Positions 34,056-44,370 of a stretch of 64,000 bases of DNA are shown piece by piece. Origin of the DNA: Flammula alnicola (Eukaryota > Basidiomycota > Agaricomycetes > Agaricales > Strophariaceae). The DNA is taken from assembly GCA_015499995.1 (NCBI GenBank), contig JADNRV010000076.1, positions 124,001 to 188,000 on the forward strand, read 5' to 3'. The first letter of the stretch is position 1. Each line of letters opens with the position of its first letter. The notes beneath the pieces are model-generated. The model was not told the DNA's origin and searched no databases. It saw only the letters and a list, made by a program, of their open reading frames with translations. Made by a program: the position numbers and the translations under genes.

Positions 34056-34912
34056 TTTTCTCATGAGTGTGTATACCATCTCTTTCACTCTCTCCATCTC
34101 CCATCTCATTTCTTCCCGCTGTCTGTCATCTGTCACATAACCTACCCATATTTAATTTTATCCGGACAGTCATTCCACCTGCTACACAAACAACACTGGT
34201 CAATCCGTCAATGGATGACACTGAAAAAAGGTCATATGCAGTCGTCGGTGTTGGGACAAGGGCAGCCGTTGACGCGGCAATACAAAGGATCTGGAGGGCG
34301 GAGTGTGATGGGTATGGCTCGCCGTTGCCTGCCTTCTGACACCCAGTTCTGCTGGATCAAGGACAGATGACATCAGTAAGTCTTCTCCTGTTTATTCAAG
34401 GTTGTGTGGGTCTTGAATTGGAACCATTCAGCATTGCTCTCCATCTAAATTTCGGAATGAATATATTCAGGAATGTGGTATTAAGCCAAGTGCGTTACTA
34501 CATACAATAAAATATATCTCAGCATTGTTACAGGTCGTTAGCATTCATCATTAATCGTCCTTACTCTATCTAATTAGTCATCATCCAAGTCCAATGTTTA
34601 TCCCCAAATATCAAGTTTGAAACTAAATACCACGCCCAAAAACTAATCTAAAGATTCACAAAAACCTTTCAAATGGGTAGAGTATGAGGGATCCCATAGA
34701 GCAGACCCAACCTTTCCACATAAAATCCCTCGCAAATGTAATAAAGCACCATCAAAAATACTGGTAGCACCAGGCCGTGCACGTGAAGTTGAACTGCTCG
34801 TTCATTGAAATGATGCGAGAAACTCATAGAATCCATTGGGCATTCACAGCATCTGACATCATGATTAAAATTGTAAATGCATAACTATGACGAAAACATT
34901 TGAACTAGTATC
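34056..34912. other. AT-rich spacer, no gene
   Basis: The plus segment 34200-34339 (SYAVVGVGTRAAVDAAIQRI) follows a GACAG acceptor-like site but matches nothing I know. The rest is AT-rich without frames. Confidence 0.35.
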
Positions 34913-36054
34913 TCAAGGAGAGTAATCAATAACTGGTACATTCAAAAATTCGTCGCCATGTTTAAGCAAGGTCCGGTCACTGAAAAGAGTCAAAATGATC
35001 CGTCTACCTTTAGTGATGGGAGTGGTACAGTGGACAAGGGTCTTCGTCATTACGGCCAGAGCCTGACCAGGCCGCACTGGAATTTTGACTCCAAGTTGTG
35101 GGAGGCAAAATTCCCCCCCTGTCCAGTCACCTAACGGGATGACCCATGAGACGGAATTGGGATCATCATTGAAGTCGATGTGAAGGATCTCGGAGGAGCC
35201 TTCCTTGACTGCAACGACAAAAAAAGATCCCCCAAAATCCAGGGCCGGTCGTTTCTTGAGCCATGCTCTGAGAAGGATTGAGACCCGGGCATGCGCCCTA
35301 TACACAAAAAAATTATTAGCCTACAATCCCTACAACTAAAGGAGATTTCAACACACCTTTCTTGACGGGAATATTGCTGTGGAAAATATCGGTACAAAAG
35401 GTTTCCCAGCCTCGGCGCAATGAATTTCCCAACGAGGGACAGGAAAATGTCCATCGCGATGATCACATCCGGTGCTTGGTCTTGCGCATCAGAGGAAATA
35501 ATGGGCAACAGACGGTAATTCTCCCAAATTCCCACGTGTAATGCTGGCACCTTAGAGCGTTGCAGCTCAGGCTTGGGATATCTGACATCCAATGTATTCA
35601 GTGCATCCCAGGCGGCGATGAGTGCAGTCTGTTCTGGACGCTTCAGGACATCATGAAACCGAGCAGCAAGATATGGGGAGTGCAGGGATTTCAGTCCATC
35701 GCAGGAGGGTGTGGGATACATGAGCCGCCCATCTTGAGGCTCAAGTTTAAGTTGATCGAGCATGAGGCTGGGGAAAACTCTCGCCAGAGTGTCCGCGACT
35801 TGCTCCCGACCTCGGATACGGAGGAACTGATCCGGATACTGTGGGATGTTCGTGGTTCCTATAGCATATACAGCATGAAAATAAGCATGTACCAGGAATC
35901 CGAATGAATGGGGCTTACTGGTACTTGATTGGATTTTCTTGAGGACACGGTCCAGTCCCCCAGATTCCACCCATTTTTCAGTCAATCTTTCTGCAGTTTT
36001 CAGGTTGCGTTTCCCTCTGCGAGTCTTCTTGGTCTGCGGTTCAACGCGCGGCAT
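34913..36054 (-). CDS. TET/JBP-like 2OG-Fe(II) dioxygenase, 360 aa, two exons
   Basis: Exon 1 35357-36054 and exon 2 34913-35297 join in frame across a 59-bp intron (1083 nt, 360 aa). ATG at 36054 starts a basic segment MPRVEPQTKKTRRGKRNL; the frame stays open further upstream, but this ATG begins the natural-looking protein. The catalytic fold is at the C-terminus: HIDFND with H272 and D274, GDWTGGEFCLPQLGVKIPV, H322 in LVHCTTPI, and GRRIILTLFSD with R331/R332. By family these are the iron and 2-oxoglutarate ligands. It resembles the large Agaricomycete TET/JBP-like group more closely than the gene at 17253-19458 does. Likely nuclear, acting on DNA bases; the substrate is inferred. No lesions seen. 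Confidence 0.75.
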
Positions 36055-37310
36055 GTTGGTGAAAAGGTGTCGGTTGTTGTTGTGGCGGTAGGGATGATCG
36101 CTAAAGATGCAGGGCTGCTGTGATCCCCAAAACAATGCAAAATAGAGACAACAGAATAAATAGACAGCCGCACCCACAGCAAAGACCTTGGAACATGTCG
36201 CGATCCAGGGATTTGCACGGTTCGTGAACTGAGGGAGACTGCAAACCCTCTGATTCAACCCACTTCACCGTCTGATGCGCTCTCCACGGACCACAACCCA
36301 CGCTCAACCACGTAATCGATGTTCGACATGTAGTCGATGCATATCCAACGTGTAGTCGACGTGTAGACAATCTTCACGCTTCACGTCCGACACGTTCTCT
36401 ACACATGACGTGTTCTTCATGCCCGCCCTGTCATTCACATCCGACGAAACAGATGGCCTAATTTTAGAGACTTCGGTGAGTATCGGAGAAACACAGTGAG
36501 TTTAGAACCATCACGAGTGCTGTCGCACTTACCACACTCCTCTCTAGCCGCCGCCCACCAATTCAAGTGCTTCCAACCAACTCCGCCACGTTCACGATTA
36601 ACCTAATGCCCGTCCGTTCGACCCACCGCTTCGTATCAGCACGCACGATGAAGAACCCGACACGTGTACAACAAACGAGGGAGGAACAAGGGTGATATCT
36701 ACGACGACGGCTGTGACAGGAACACGGCGAGTAAATGTAGAGCCGTCGTGACGGATTTCAAACTTACTAACATTCTCCATTCCCCTCTCGTTAGGCCTAC
36801 TCCTTCCCACCTACATAGCCGCCGTTGATTCGAGAAGCCTGGCATGTCAGGAGACAGTCCTACATGTCGATCGCCAACGAACCACCTACTTAGACGACGA
36901 CCAACAGCCGTGCTATCAACAACCGGGCTCTCAAGAAATCCAGTAAGTTTCATAACCGATCGACAGACGACATACGCTTACCTATACGTACCTCCTAGCC
37001 GCACACATCGACAAGAAGAGGCAGCAGTGACAGCGGTGGCGCCTACCCGGTCCATCAGAGAACATCAACATCCAGAACGCCGTCGATAAGCACTTAAAAG
37101 ACAAAAAATCAGAACCAGACTCACTCACCATCGAGGACCTCGTCGACGATCGTACGCGGAGGAGAAAAAGGAGTGTTAGCCGCGTATGCTGGGCTTTGGG
37201 TAGCGGCGAACGAGAAGGCGGTATGGGGGCTAGAAAAGATACAACAACCTGGTGAGTCCTAACAACCGCAATCAAGAGCATGTACTTACCTATTGTCTTA
37301 GTCCATCCGG
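36055..37310. other. No gene; degenerate short repeats
   Basis: 36310-36420 repeats GTAGTCGATGxx/GTAGTCGACGTG words. 36540-37310 has several CCTACATAGCCGCCG/CACATCGACAAG-like words in direct order, leading into the 132-bp repeat. Confidence 0.4.
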
Positions 37311-37502
37311 AACAAACCCACACATCGACAAGCGAGGGCTGCGGCCAGGTCGAACGTCAACGACAATTGGCACGACGACGATCAGAAGGGCTTACCCTCT
37401 GGTCGTTTTACCTACACTCTTCGTCCGAGGACGCGGCGGCAGAACAAACCCACACATCGACAAGTGGGGGCTGCGGCCACGTCGAACCTCAACGACAATA
37501 GG
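37311..37502. repeat. 132-bp direct repeat (two copies of a 60-bp block)
   Basis: AACAAACCCACACATCGACA begins at 37311 and at 37443; about 60 bp is nearly identical. The period is 132 bp (44 codons), so both copies read TNPHIDKxGLRPxRTSTTIG in the same plus frame. No gene identified. Confidence 0.65.
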
Positions 37503-37889
37503 CTATCGACAAACAGGCCTATAAGAAATCTAGTGAGTGAATCCCAGGTGAAGAGGGAGAGATATGATTAACTATCATTAGAGCTCAGTAGGCCTGTCCC
37601 TCTCCACTAACTTGACGGCTCTCCACACTTAACCTCGCACGTCACTCGTCCGCCTCGTGAATACTCACCACCGGAACTTCCGCTTCTTGTCGATTACATC
37701 AACAATAGCACCCATTATCTCCTTCCTATAGCTCTGGCGCTCTTCTCGAATCAGAACATCGCGAGTTCGATACGTCGTACGACCTTGGGGATGGAGAAGA
37801 GGACACTGCGCTCTAGGAGTCAGGCGACTGGGCTAGGATGAGGAGGCCGTCAAGGAGCGAGTTGTCAGCCTCTGGGTGCAAAACCAGCA

Positions 37890-38811
37890 ATGCCGCCTCC
37901 GTCGTGGAATCATCGACCCGCGGGGAAACGCACGGGTGGGGGAAGCTCGGGTGCGGGGGCGGGTGCGAGTACGAGTACAAGTAGTGCGGGGTCGGTGTTT
38001 TTGTTGGAGGTTACGATTCCGGAAGGAGGGGATACAGAGAGGGTGGGGAGCAAGTTGTCGTCTTCGTCGAGTACTTCGAAGATGGCGCGGTCTGGCGGTG
38101 GCGCTGGTCGGAGGGGAAGTTTGGGGTCGTTGACGCATGGTGCTGGAGCCAGGGATTCGTTGGGATCTTCGATGTTTAATCATCCAATGGGGATCGGTTT
38201 GAGGTATCGTTGTGTGACGCCGACGAAGAGGCCTTCGGCGGCTGAGGTTGATACACTGACATCCACTGCTTCGACATTGAGTATTCCGATGCCTGGGATG
38301 CTGAGGGATGGTGACAGGTTGTCAAGTTCGACAACACCGGTGCAGGGGTTGGGGATGGGGATGATCGATGAATCGATGAAGTTTAATAAGGAGAAATCGT
38401 TGCCTCTGCTGCCTAATGGGGGGCTTATACGACCAAGTTCGTGGATACCTTTGATGTCAAATTCGAATTCGAAGTCGACGAGTGTGATAGCGAACTTGAA
38501 GTCCAACGCCAAACGCCAAATCGACTTTGACTTCACCTTCAAACACCCTACGTGCCCCCTCAGATGGATCAGGAGCCAAGTATGCCCTCCCTCGAGCGCC
38601 GACGTTTTCATCTAGATCATCTGCTTCCTTACGGGTGCTGTGGACGGTGCGAGTTCTTCGCCTCACCTCGGCGGAGTACAATTCTGCCCCTTCTTCGCCT
38701 CTACCTCCTGGAATGAATTCGATGCTGATGGCTGAACGAGCACCAGGATGGTGCACCAGAAACCACGTACGGCGACCGGGGTGGTGTATAGGACGAGTAC
38801 GGCTTCGATGA
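37890..38811 (+). CDS. Hypothetical Ser/Gly-rich protein (frame uncertain)
   Basis: An open plus frame 37890-38615 contains SAGSVFLLEVTIPEGGDTER, SLGSLTHGAGARDSLGSSMF, EKSLPLLPNGGLIRPSSWIP and KSNAKRQIDFDFTFK. From about 38540 a second plus frame looks better: SGAKYALPRAPTFSSRSSAS and RLTSAEYNSAPSSPLPPGMN. So an intron or a frameshift lies near 38540. The composition is that of a low-complexity regulatory protein. No domain recognised. Confidence 0.4.
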
Positions 38812-39593
38812 GGTCGAAGATGCGCGTGCCATTGGTGTTGACTTCTGCGTCTGGTCTGGGGTTGGTGGTGCAGGTGTGAGTGCGGGCGGTGTTGGCGGTG
38901 GCATGGTGCCCTCGATGGGGTGGCCTGCGGAGCGGGCTATCGTTCTGTTCGCGATCATTCATCGCGTTCAGTCAAGGGTGTTTGGCTGCTCCTTCTCTCG
39001 CTCGCTTCCTTGTTGGATTGGAAATCTACTCTATTCTATCTCAATATGTAGGTGCGTACATTACAGACTTGACACAATTTTTCTAGGATTACTTTCATTG
39101 ATTACCGCTCACTCGTTTTTTCTTCGCATACATCTATCTATCCTATGCCGACACATTTTTCATGTCGCCTATTTCTTTTTACCTCGCTCATTTGTTTGTG
39201 TACTTTTCTTGCATGGATTAGGATGTGTGGATTTGGATTTATGATCATTTTTTTCTGCCCCCCAGCTGGTAGCGGTGAACGATGCGGCCGATGCAGGTAC
39301 AGCTTCCAATGCGACTGCAAGTTACAGTGTGCTCTTACTCTCACTTACATCAACAGCCCGTACTTACTGACTACCCGCACCAGGAGTGAACACTGAACAA
39401 CAGCCTGAAAGAGTTGCGCACGACTGGTAATAGCTTTTGAACTTCGTCAGGTGTGTACACCACCGTATGGCGACGAGCGAACGCTTACTTTGATTTACCA
39501 CCTAGCACAATCCTTCATCGCCTTCCGCATCTAACCTAATAGTATTTACATCAAAGTTGGAAGGTAAGTTTTGAGGGTGCCATCGAAATAAAC
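38812..39593. other. No gene recognised
   Basis: Pyrimidine-rich on the plus strand from 38960 to 39260, with open but Phe/Leu/Ser-rich frames. A short segment LVAVNDAADAGTASNATAS (about 39264-39320) may be an exon end of the preceding candidate. Confidence 0.35.
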
Positions 39594-40785
39594 ATGCTCC
39601 ACCTTCCAGATCACCTTCAAGTTTGTCGGTGCGGAAAGATTAAGCGATGCGGAAATAAAAACACCCAGCTGCTACGACGAAGATTGGAAGACAGAAGTAG
39701 AGATGAGTGGGTTGGAGTGTTATCGGCGGTGCTAGGTAGTGGTGAACTTGAAGGTTTCTGCTTGAACGGAGATGCACTTGGCATATCTGGGCTGATGAGC
39801 TTCAGCGAGGTATGTGCGCAGCGTCTTGGTCATTTCCTATCTTTAATGACCTACAATATAGGCTTGGGAAATCTCTATGCAATATCTATACCCACAGGAT
39901 ATCACCACGGTGGGTGTCGATGCGGATGGCAGACTTTACGGTAAGATACTAGTATATCTCTTTCATTGTGTATCTTTCTTGACTTAGACACATATTTACG
40001 ACGAAGATAGGAAAAGACTTGACTATCGCGGGACCCGCGTTTAATCTTATCGTTCAATGTCGAAAGCTGCCGACTTTGCCAGAAAGTTTTCTCGGTAAGT
40101 GGTCGTACTTTGTCTCTGGAGATCTTACACTAACGTGATATCACTAGATGATATGAGAAAGAATTTCCACCTCATGGAAAACGAGATTAGCCAATATATG
40201 GCTCTATATGAGGTACGTTGACCACATATTACGAAATGTCCCTCCCACTGATGTCGGCTTCAGCTGGAGAAATCCCCAGAGCAACTCCAGTCTCTAGTCG
40301 CACGTTTGATGGAATGGTATAAGGCTTGGGCACCCCCAACAGAGTGAGTAACCTTTATAGTATGCGTTGTTTTACTCAACATTCCCATCTAGGCTCGGTC
40401 CTACTTTATCCACGGCCTACACCCTCAATTTCCAAACACGCCTATTTTCCTCCCTTCCACTTTCGTTTGCCCACGGTTTTAAGGAACTGTGCACATCCCT
40501 TCTTGCGCCATCTGAGAATGGGTCAAGCGAAGATGGAACGCTCACGATACAACGATGGGACCCGAATGCCCGCGCCCACACGGGTTTGTGGAAACTCTTC
40601 AAGGCGCTCGGCCTTATCGACCGGTACGAGAGCGTCATCGCCAGCGTTGGGTATGAGTTTATCGAAGATCATGTGCTGAAGAACTGCACGGGCGAGTGGG
40701 TGAATTTTCACCTTTGGGCAAGGTTTCTTGTTTTTCTAACAATCTCCCGGGTCAATAGCATTCGCTCGGTGTTTGCCTGCCAGAG
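39594..40785 (+). pseudogene. APC2: APC2 (anaphase-promoting complex subunit 2), N-terminal part only
   Basis: APC2 is the cullin-like scaffold of the APC/C ubiquitin ligase. Exons: about 39594-39809, 39862-39940, 40011-40094, 40149-40212, 40264-40343, 40393-40699, 40759-40785. Introns are 49-70 bp and phases agree from exon 1 to exon 6. Motifs in order: GDALGISGLMSFSEAWEISM, GPAFNLIVQCRKLPTLPESF, LVARLMEWYKAWAPPTELGP, then LGLIDRYESVIASVGYEFIE and HVLKNCTGEW. Family knowledge: this is the conserved N-terminal region. After GEW the family continues with a Leu-rich helix (..PMLxxLRxWM); here the last exon reads HSLGVCLPE and similarity ends. The cullin-homology and winged-helix parts are absent. 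I infer truncation by rearrangement. Confidence 0.72.
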
Positions 40786-41111
40786 GTGAGAGCATAATTT
40801 CAATCATTCTTTCAATGGCAAGGCAAGTCAAAAGAGTGACGCATTTTTCCGTCTGCCCAAATCCGCTTTATTTCGTTCTTGTGGACACATGGTCTGTTTT
40901 TCTAGTTTTCACGGTTTTCCATCGAGCATTCGAGCAAAATTACTATTTACAGATCATTATATACATTCCATCCGCCTCCACGTTACTTTTGGTAATGCGA
41001 ACATTATCATTGCTTTTAAAATGTTCAACGTTAGTTCGTTATTCCATAAGCATTGAGTCCAAGTCCAATATTTGAGGCATAATCCAAAGTTCCAACCATG
41101 CAGCGATACTA
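40786..41111. other. Junction spacer between APC2 and PHO84-type fragments
   Basis: AT-rich, no frame. Lies between the truncated 3' end of APC2 and the stop codon of the minus-strand permease, so it may hold a breakpoint. Confidence 0.4.
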
Positions 41112-41724
41112 TCAGTTCGCTACCTGTGTCTTGCACGCCTGGCGCTTCGTGCGGAGCTCCTCGGCGAGGACAGCATCGGGGTCGCAGCCCTTGACCTCCG
41201 GCAGGAGTAGAGTGAAGACTGCGCGAAGAACCAAGATCAGCATCTGCTCGAAGATAGAGTATCAAGGGGGAGACGCACAAGCACCGAAGATGCAGCATCT
41301 AACGAAGATCCAGAGGATGGCGGGGGTGCCGATGCGCTTGGAGAGCGTGTTGAAGGCGAGCGCGGAGATGATGGCGCCCCACTTGCCCGCGGCGGCGGAG
41401 ATGCCGTGCGCGGTGGCACGGAAGTGCGTGGGGAAGACCTCGGCGGGGTAACACTAAAAGCGAACGTTAGACATGGGCGACGAAAGGAAGGGAAGGCGAC
41501 GCACGTATGTCGTGGTGTTAGCGCCGAAGTTGAAGAAAAATTGGAGGAAGGCAAAGCACTGAGCTCGTAGAACCTGCCCACAAGGATGTCCACTGAAGGC
41601 GATTAGAATACGAAGGCATGAAGCACGAGATAGGACACACGGAAGAGAGCAGCCAACAGGAATCCTTGCACCTGGATCCACTTGCGTCCGAGGAGCTCGA
41701 TGGTGAGGACCGAGGCAAAGTATC
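41112..41724 (-). pseudogene. PHO84-type phosphate:H+ symporter, C-terminal part only
   Basis: Exons 41641-41724, 41505-41592, 41279-41453 and 41112-41218 with short GT..AG introns. The translation reads GYFASVLTIELLGRKWIQVQ, CFAFLQFFFNFGANTTTY, CYPAEVFPTHFRATAHGISA, GKWGAIISALAFNTLSKRIG, then LLLPEVKGCDPDAVLAEEL and stop. Family knowledge: this is TM8-TM12 with the conserved YPAEVFPTRxR and LPEVKGRDPD motifs. A frame break lies in exon 2 between GRFYELS and CFAF. Upstream of 41724 there is no further permease sequence; instead a short piece of the 25-bp satellite of the right window edge occurs (41768-41785). The missing N-terminal half resembles the plus-strand piece at 58174-59800. Confidence 0.72.
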
Positions 41725-41929
41725 CTGTGGAAATGAGTCAAACAAGAACGCGGAGAGGAAAGGTAGGTACTCGCCTATGCGAGGAGGTTACATGCTCACA
41801 CATCCTTTCTGTCTCTTATGCACACAGGGGAGTCACGCGCGAAAGAATGTATTAACGATTGGGTAAATATACTACATACAGGCAGAGGTAAGTGTTACGG
41901 AGGCGGTAAGAACGAGCCTCGCGATCAGT

Positions 41930-42600
41930 TGTGCTCGTGTTGGCCGGATGAGAAGCAAGTGGTAGCGAGGAGACGGCGGTAGGAGGTAGACGTGGCGAAC
42001 AGGTTTAACCATGGAACGAGGAGACTCGAAGGCCGCAGGACGCCGCACAAACGAGCACGATACTTGCTCCTTTGTGGGCGGAGACGTAGCGGGCAGACTT
42101 CGAGGCTTCCGAAATCGATTGGGGGGCGGGACGCCTGCGCGAACCAGCACGACACTTGTTCGTGCTCGCGGTGGCCAGGGACGGGGTAGATGGGCGGCGA
42201 GACAGGGCAAAGACTTGGAAGCTGCGTGGAGGGCGCCGGAAAGGAGATAGGCAGATGGTAGGAGGCGGGCAGTGGTCGCGGATATGCGGGGTACGAACGG
42301 GCACGATGGAGACGGCTATACCGACGAGCACGACGCTTGTTTCGTGCTCGAGAGGGTACAGGCGGGGTGCACACGGAGACGGTGCATTTGAAGGCCGCCG
42401 GCCGCCTCAAGAACGAGCACGAAGCACGTTCGTGCTCGTTGTGATTCGAGAGGAGGCGCGAGGGCGGTTGTGGAGGCCGCGTTGGGGTCGTGTACGTGCT
42501 CGAGGCCGATGGAGGAGGTAGGGGGCTGAGGGGACGGAGGCAATAGTCTGGGAGGCCGCGCGGCGGGTGTACGGACCAGCACGATGTCCGTTCGTGCTCG
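41930..42600. repeat. Palindromic minisatellite, core CAGCACGA..TCGTGCTCG
   Basis: Hairpin-forming cores occur at 42052, 42145-42168, 42325-42350, 42412-42440 and 42575-42600; four of them are spaced by 90 or 180 bp. The best one has 12-bp arms AACGAGCACGAA and TTCGTGCTCGTT with a 5-nt loop. GC-rich units between cores are diverged. Open frames across it on both strands are a by-product. Confidence 0.75.
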
Positions 42601-43290
42601 ACATCGCCAGCGAGAGGCAGAGGGGATGGGATATGGGAGGTTCCAGACCTACGATACACGTAGATGAGCAACACCGCTCGTCTCCACGAGAAAACGAGGA
42701 CGTACCGTATGTGCAGCACCAACGAACCCCCAACGTCAAGCCCAGCCCGCACAGGCAATGTCTAACTCTGACGACGGGCAGCTCTCGAAGATGGGAAGGA
42801 TGGCGGGTGATGCGATCAGGCTAACTCAGAGGTGCGTGAGGCGTTGGCAGGTTTCTCGTCCATCAAACCTAGTGCGGTAGGCTCTGCACCAGGTCTGATG
42901 GAGGAGAGACGCGGAATTCGCATCCAGTGCGAGTCTAGGTGGCACTTTCAGCGAATCCGAGGGCAGAAGTGCGAAACACTCACGGAAATACTAGCGAGGA
43001 TGCTCGTCGAACCCCAGATTCGAGGAGCACACGATTTGGAACTCAACGCATACGTAGGAGTTATACCCCATACGCTGTACGGGCGAGATACAAGACGAGC
43101 GGCTAACGGAAAAGGCGTTGGAATGAAAGCAGACGCAGGAGTCATACTCCATACGTTGCGAAGATGCCCGTGTCAAGGCAAGATGGGAGAGATGCGTTGG
43201 CGTCGTTGTTTGTTTCAAAGGCCGTTGTTTGTTTCAAAGGCCATTGTTTGTTCTCGGCCGGCGCCAAACGTTAACGTTTGCGTTTGACGG
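42601..43290. other. No gene; two copies of an ATGGRGTAYxACTCC word on the minus strand
   Basis: On the minus strand ATGGAGTATGACTCCTGCGT starts at 43152 and ATGGGGTATAACTCCTACGT at 43071, each continuing ATGC or CTGC. Related words occur on the plus strand at 60557 and 60613. The plus open frame 42832-43287 is the opposite strand of this repeat and is not supported as a gene. Confidence 0.5.
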
Positions 43291-43339
43291 CGATAACCAT
43301 CACCACCACTCGCAATGCCTGCTCCTCTCTTTGTTCGTG

Positions 43340-43556
43340 CATTGGCTGTATTGCCTCGTCAGTCTGGATCTCGCGGATGGGCAGGATTGTGAGTATTACT
43401 CGCAATGGCTGGCCTCCTGGATCTCTTGGATAACCGTCGCACTCGCTGTGCCCTCTCCACCTGCTCGGTCGCATCTTGACTCCCCTGTCTTTGCACTCGG
43501 AGATCCGGATGCCACCTTTGGTCTTCGCGAATGCGCTCGACTCGTAAGTCTCTTTA
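43340..43556 (+). repeat. Dispersed gene-like repeat, copy 2
   Basis: TGGATCTCTTGGATAACCGT and the following pyrimidine-rich block to CTCGTAAGTCTCTTT correspond to 25655-25790. Reads WLASWISWITVALAVPSPPA in one frame and ends in a GTAAGT donor-like word. No family recognised. Confidence 0.45.
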
Positions 43557-43589
43557 TTTTCTTGTCATTCTATGGAACTCAAGCTCCGG

Positions 43590-44370
43590 CTCCAGAACGA
43601 ACAAGTTCTGCCTTCGTTCGTTGTCCCCATGGCCCCGCACCATCCAGTTCAAGCTTCCACATCCGCCGCTAGCTCTCCGCGCCCGCGCCCAGCCTCTTCC
43701 GTATTTGCCTCCATGACGAACGAGCTTCGCGTGAGTTCATTCACACCACCACCGTCTCGCAGCGTCCCATCCAGACCGCTTCCGGCGTCCCTCCTCGACA
43801 AACGCATGAGCGTGGGGCACTCGTTCGTCGATCCCATCAGACCCTCTCTGCATAACTCAAACCGCTAGCGGCTTCCACGTTGCCGCCAGCCTCCCCTGCA
43901 TCCACTTGGATGACCACCTCCCCCTGCGGCGTAACTCAAGCGTCCACACCTGCCCCTACCCTCCTCGGCGTCCGCCTTGACGATGAATGAGCTCGATGCT
44001 CGTTTGTTGTCGCCACCACCCTTCGGCGCCCGACTCGGCCGTCTCCTCCACCTCGAATCCGCTCCGCATCCACGCAGATGACAAATGAGCCTCGCTTCGT
44101 TTGTCCACACTAGCGCCTTGTCTGCGACAGTGTCCACGCGTCGAGAGCCTCCACACATGCATGAGTGCTCTCTCTCCCCGATTCCACCGTCTCGCTGGAT
44201 CCACGCCCTCCGAGTGCACGTTGATGACGAACGAGCTCGTCTGTCTAACCGCCCACCCTGCACCGCCCTCACCATCCGCACGACGTCCGATCTGCTCCGC
44301 ATCTGCGCTGATGACGAACGAGCTGCGGGCTCGCTCTTTGTCACCACCGACCCAACTCTGCGGTGCATGC
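43590..44370. repeat. Degenerate minisatellite, unit about 70-95 bp, core ATGACGAACGAGCT
   Basis: Core words at 43713, 43983 (ATGAATGAGCTC), 44078 (GATGACAAATGAGC), 44224 and 44311, plus weaker copies. Between cores, CCGTCTC and CCGCATCC/CCACC words recur. On the minus strand several units read SSFVI(S/N)ADAE-like peptides in an open frame. Confidence 0.65.
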
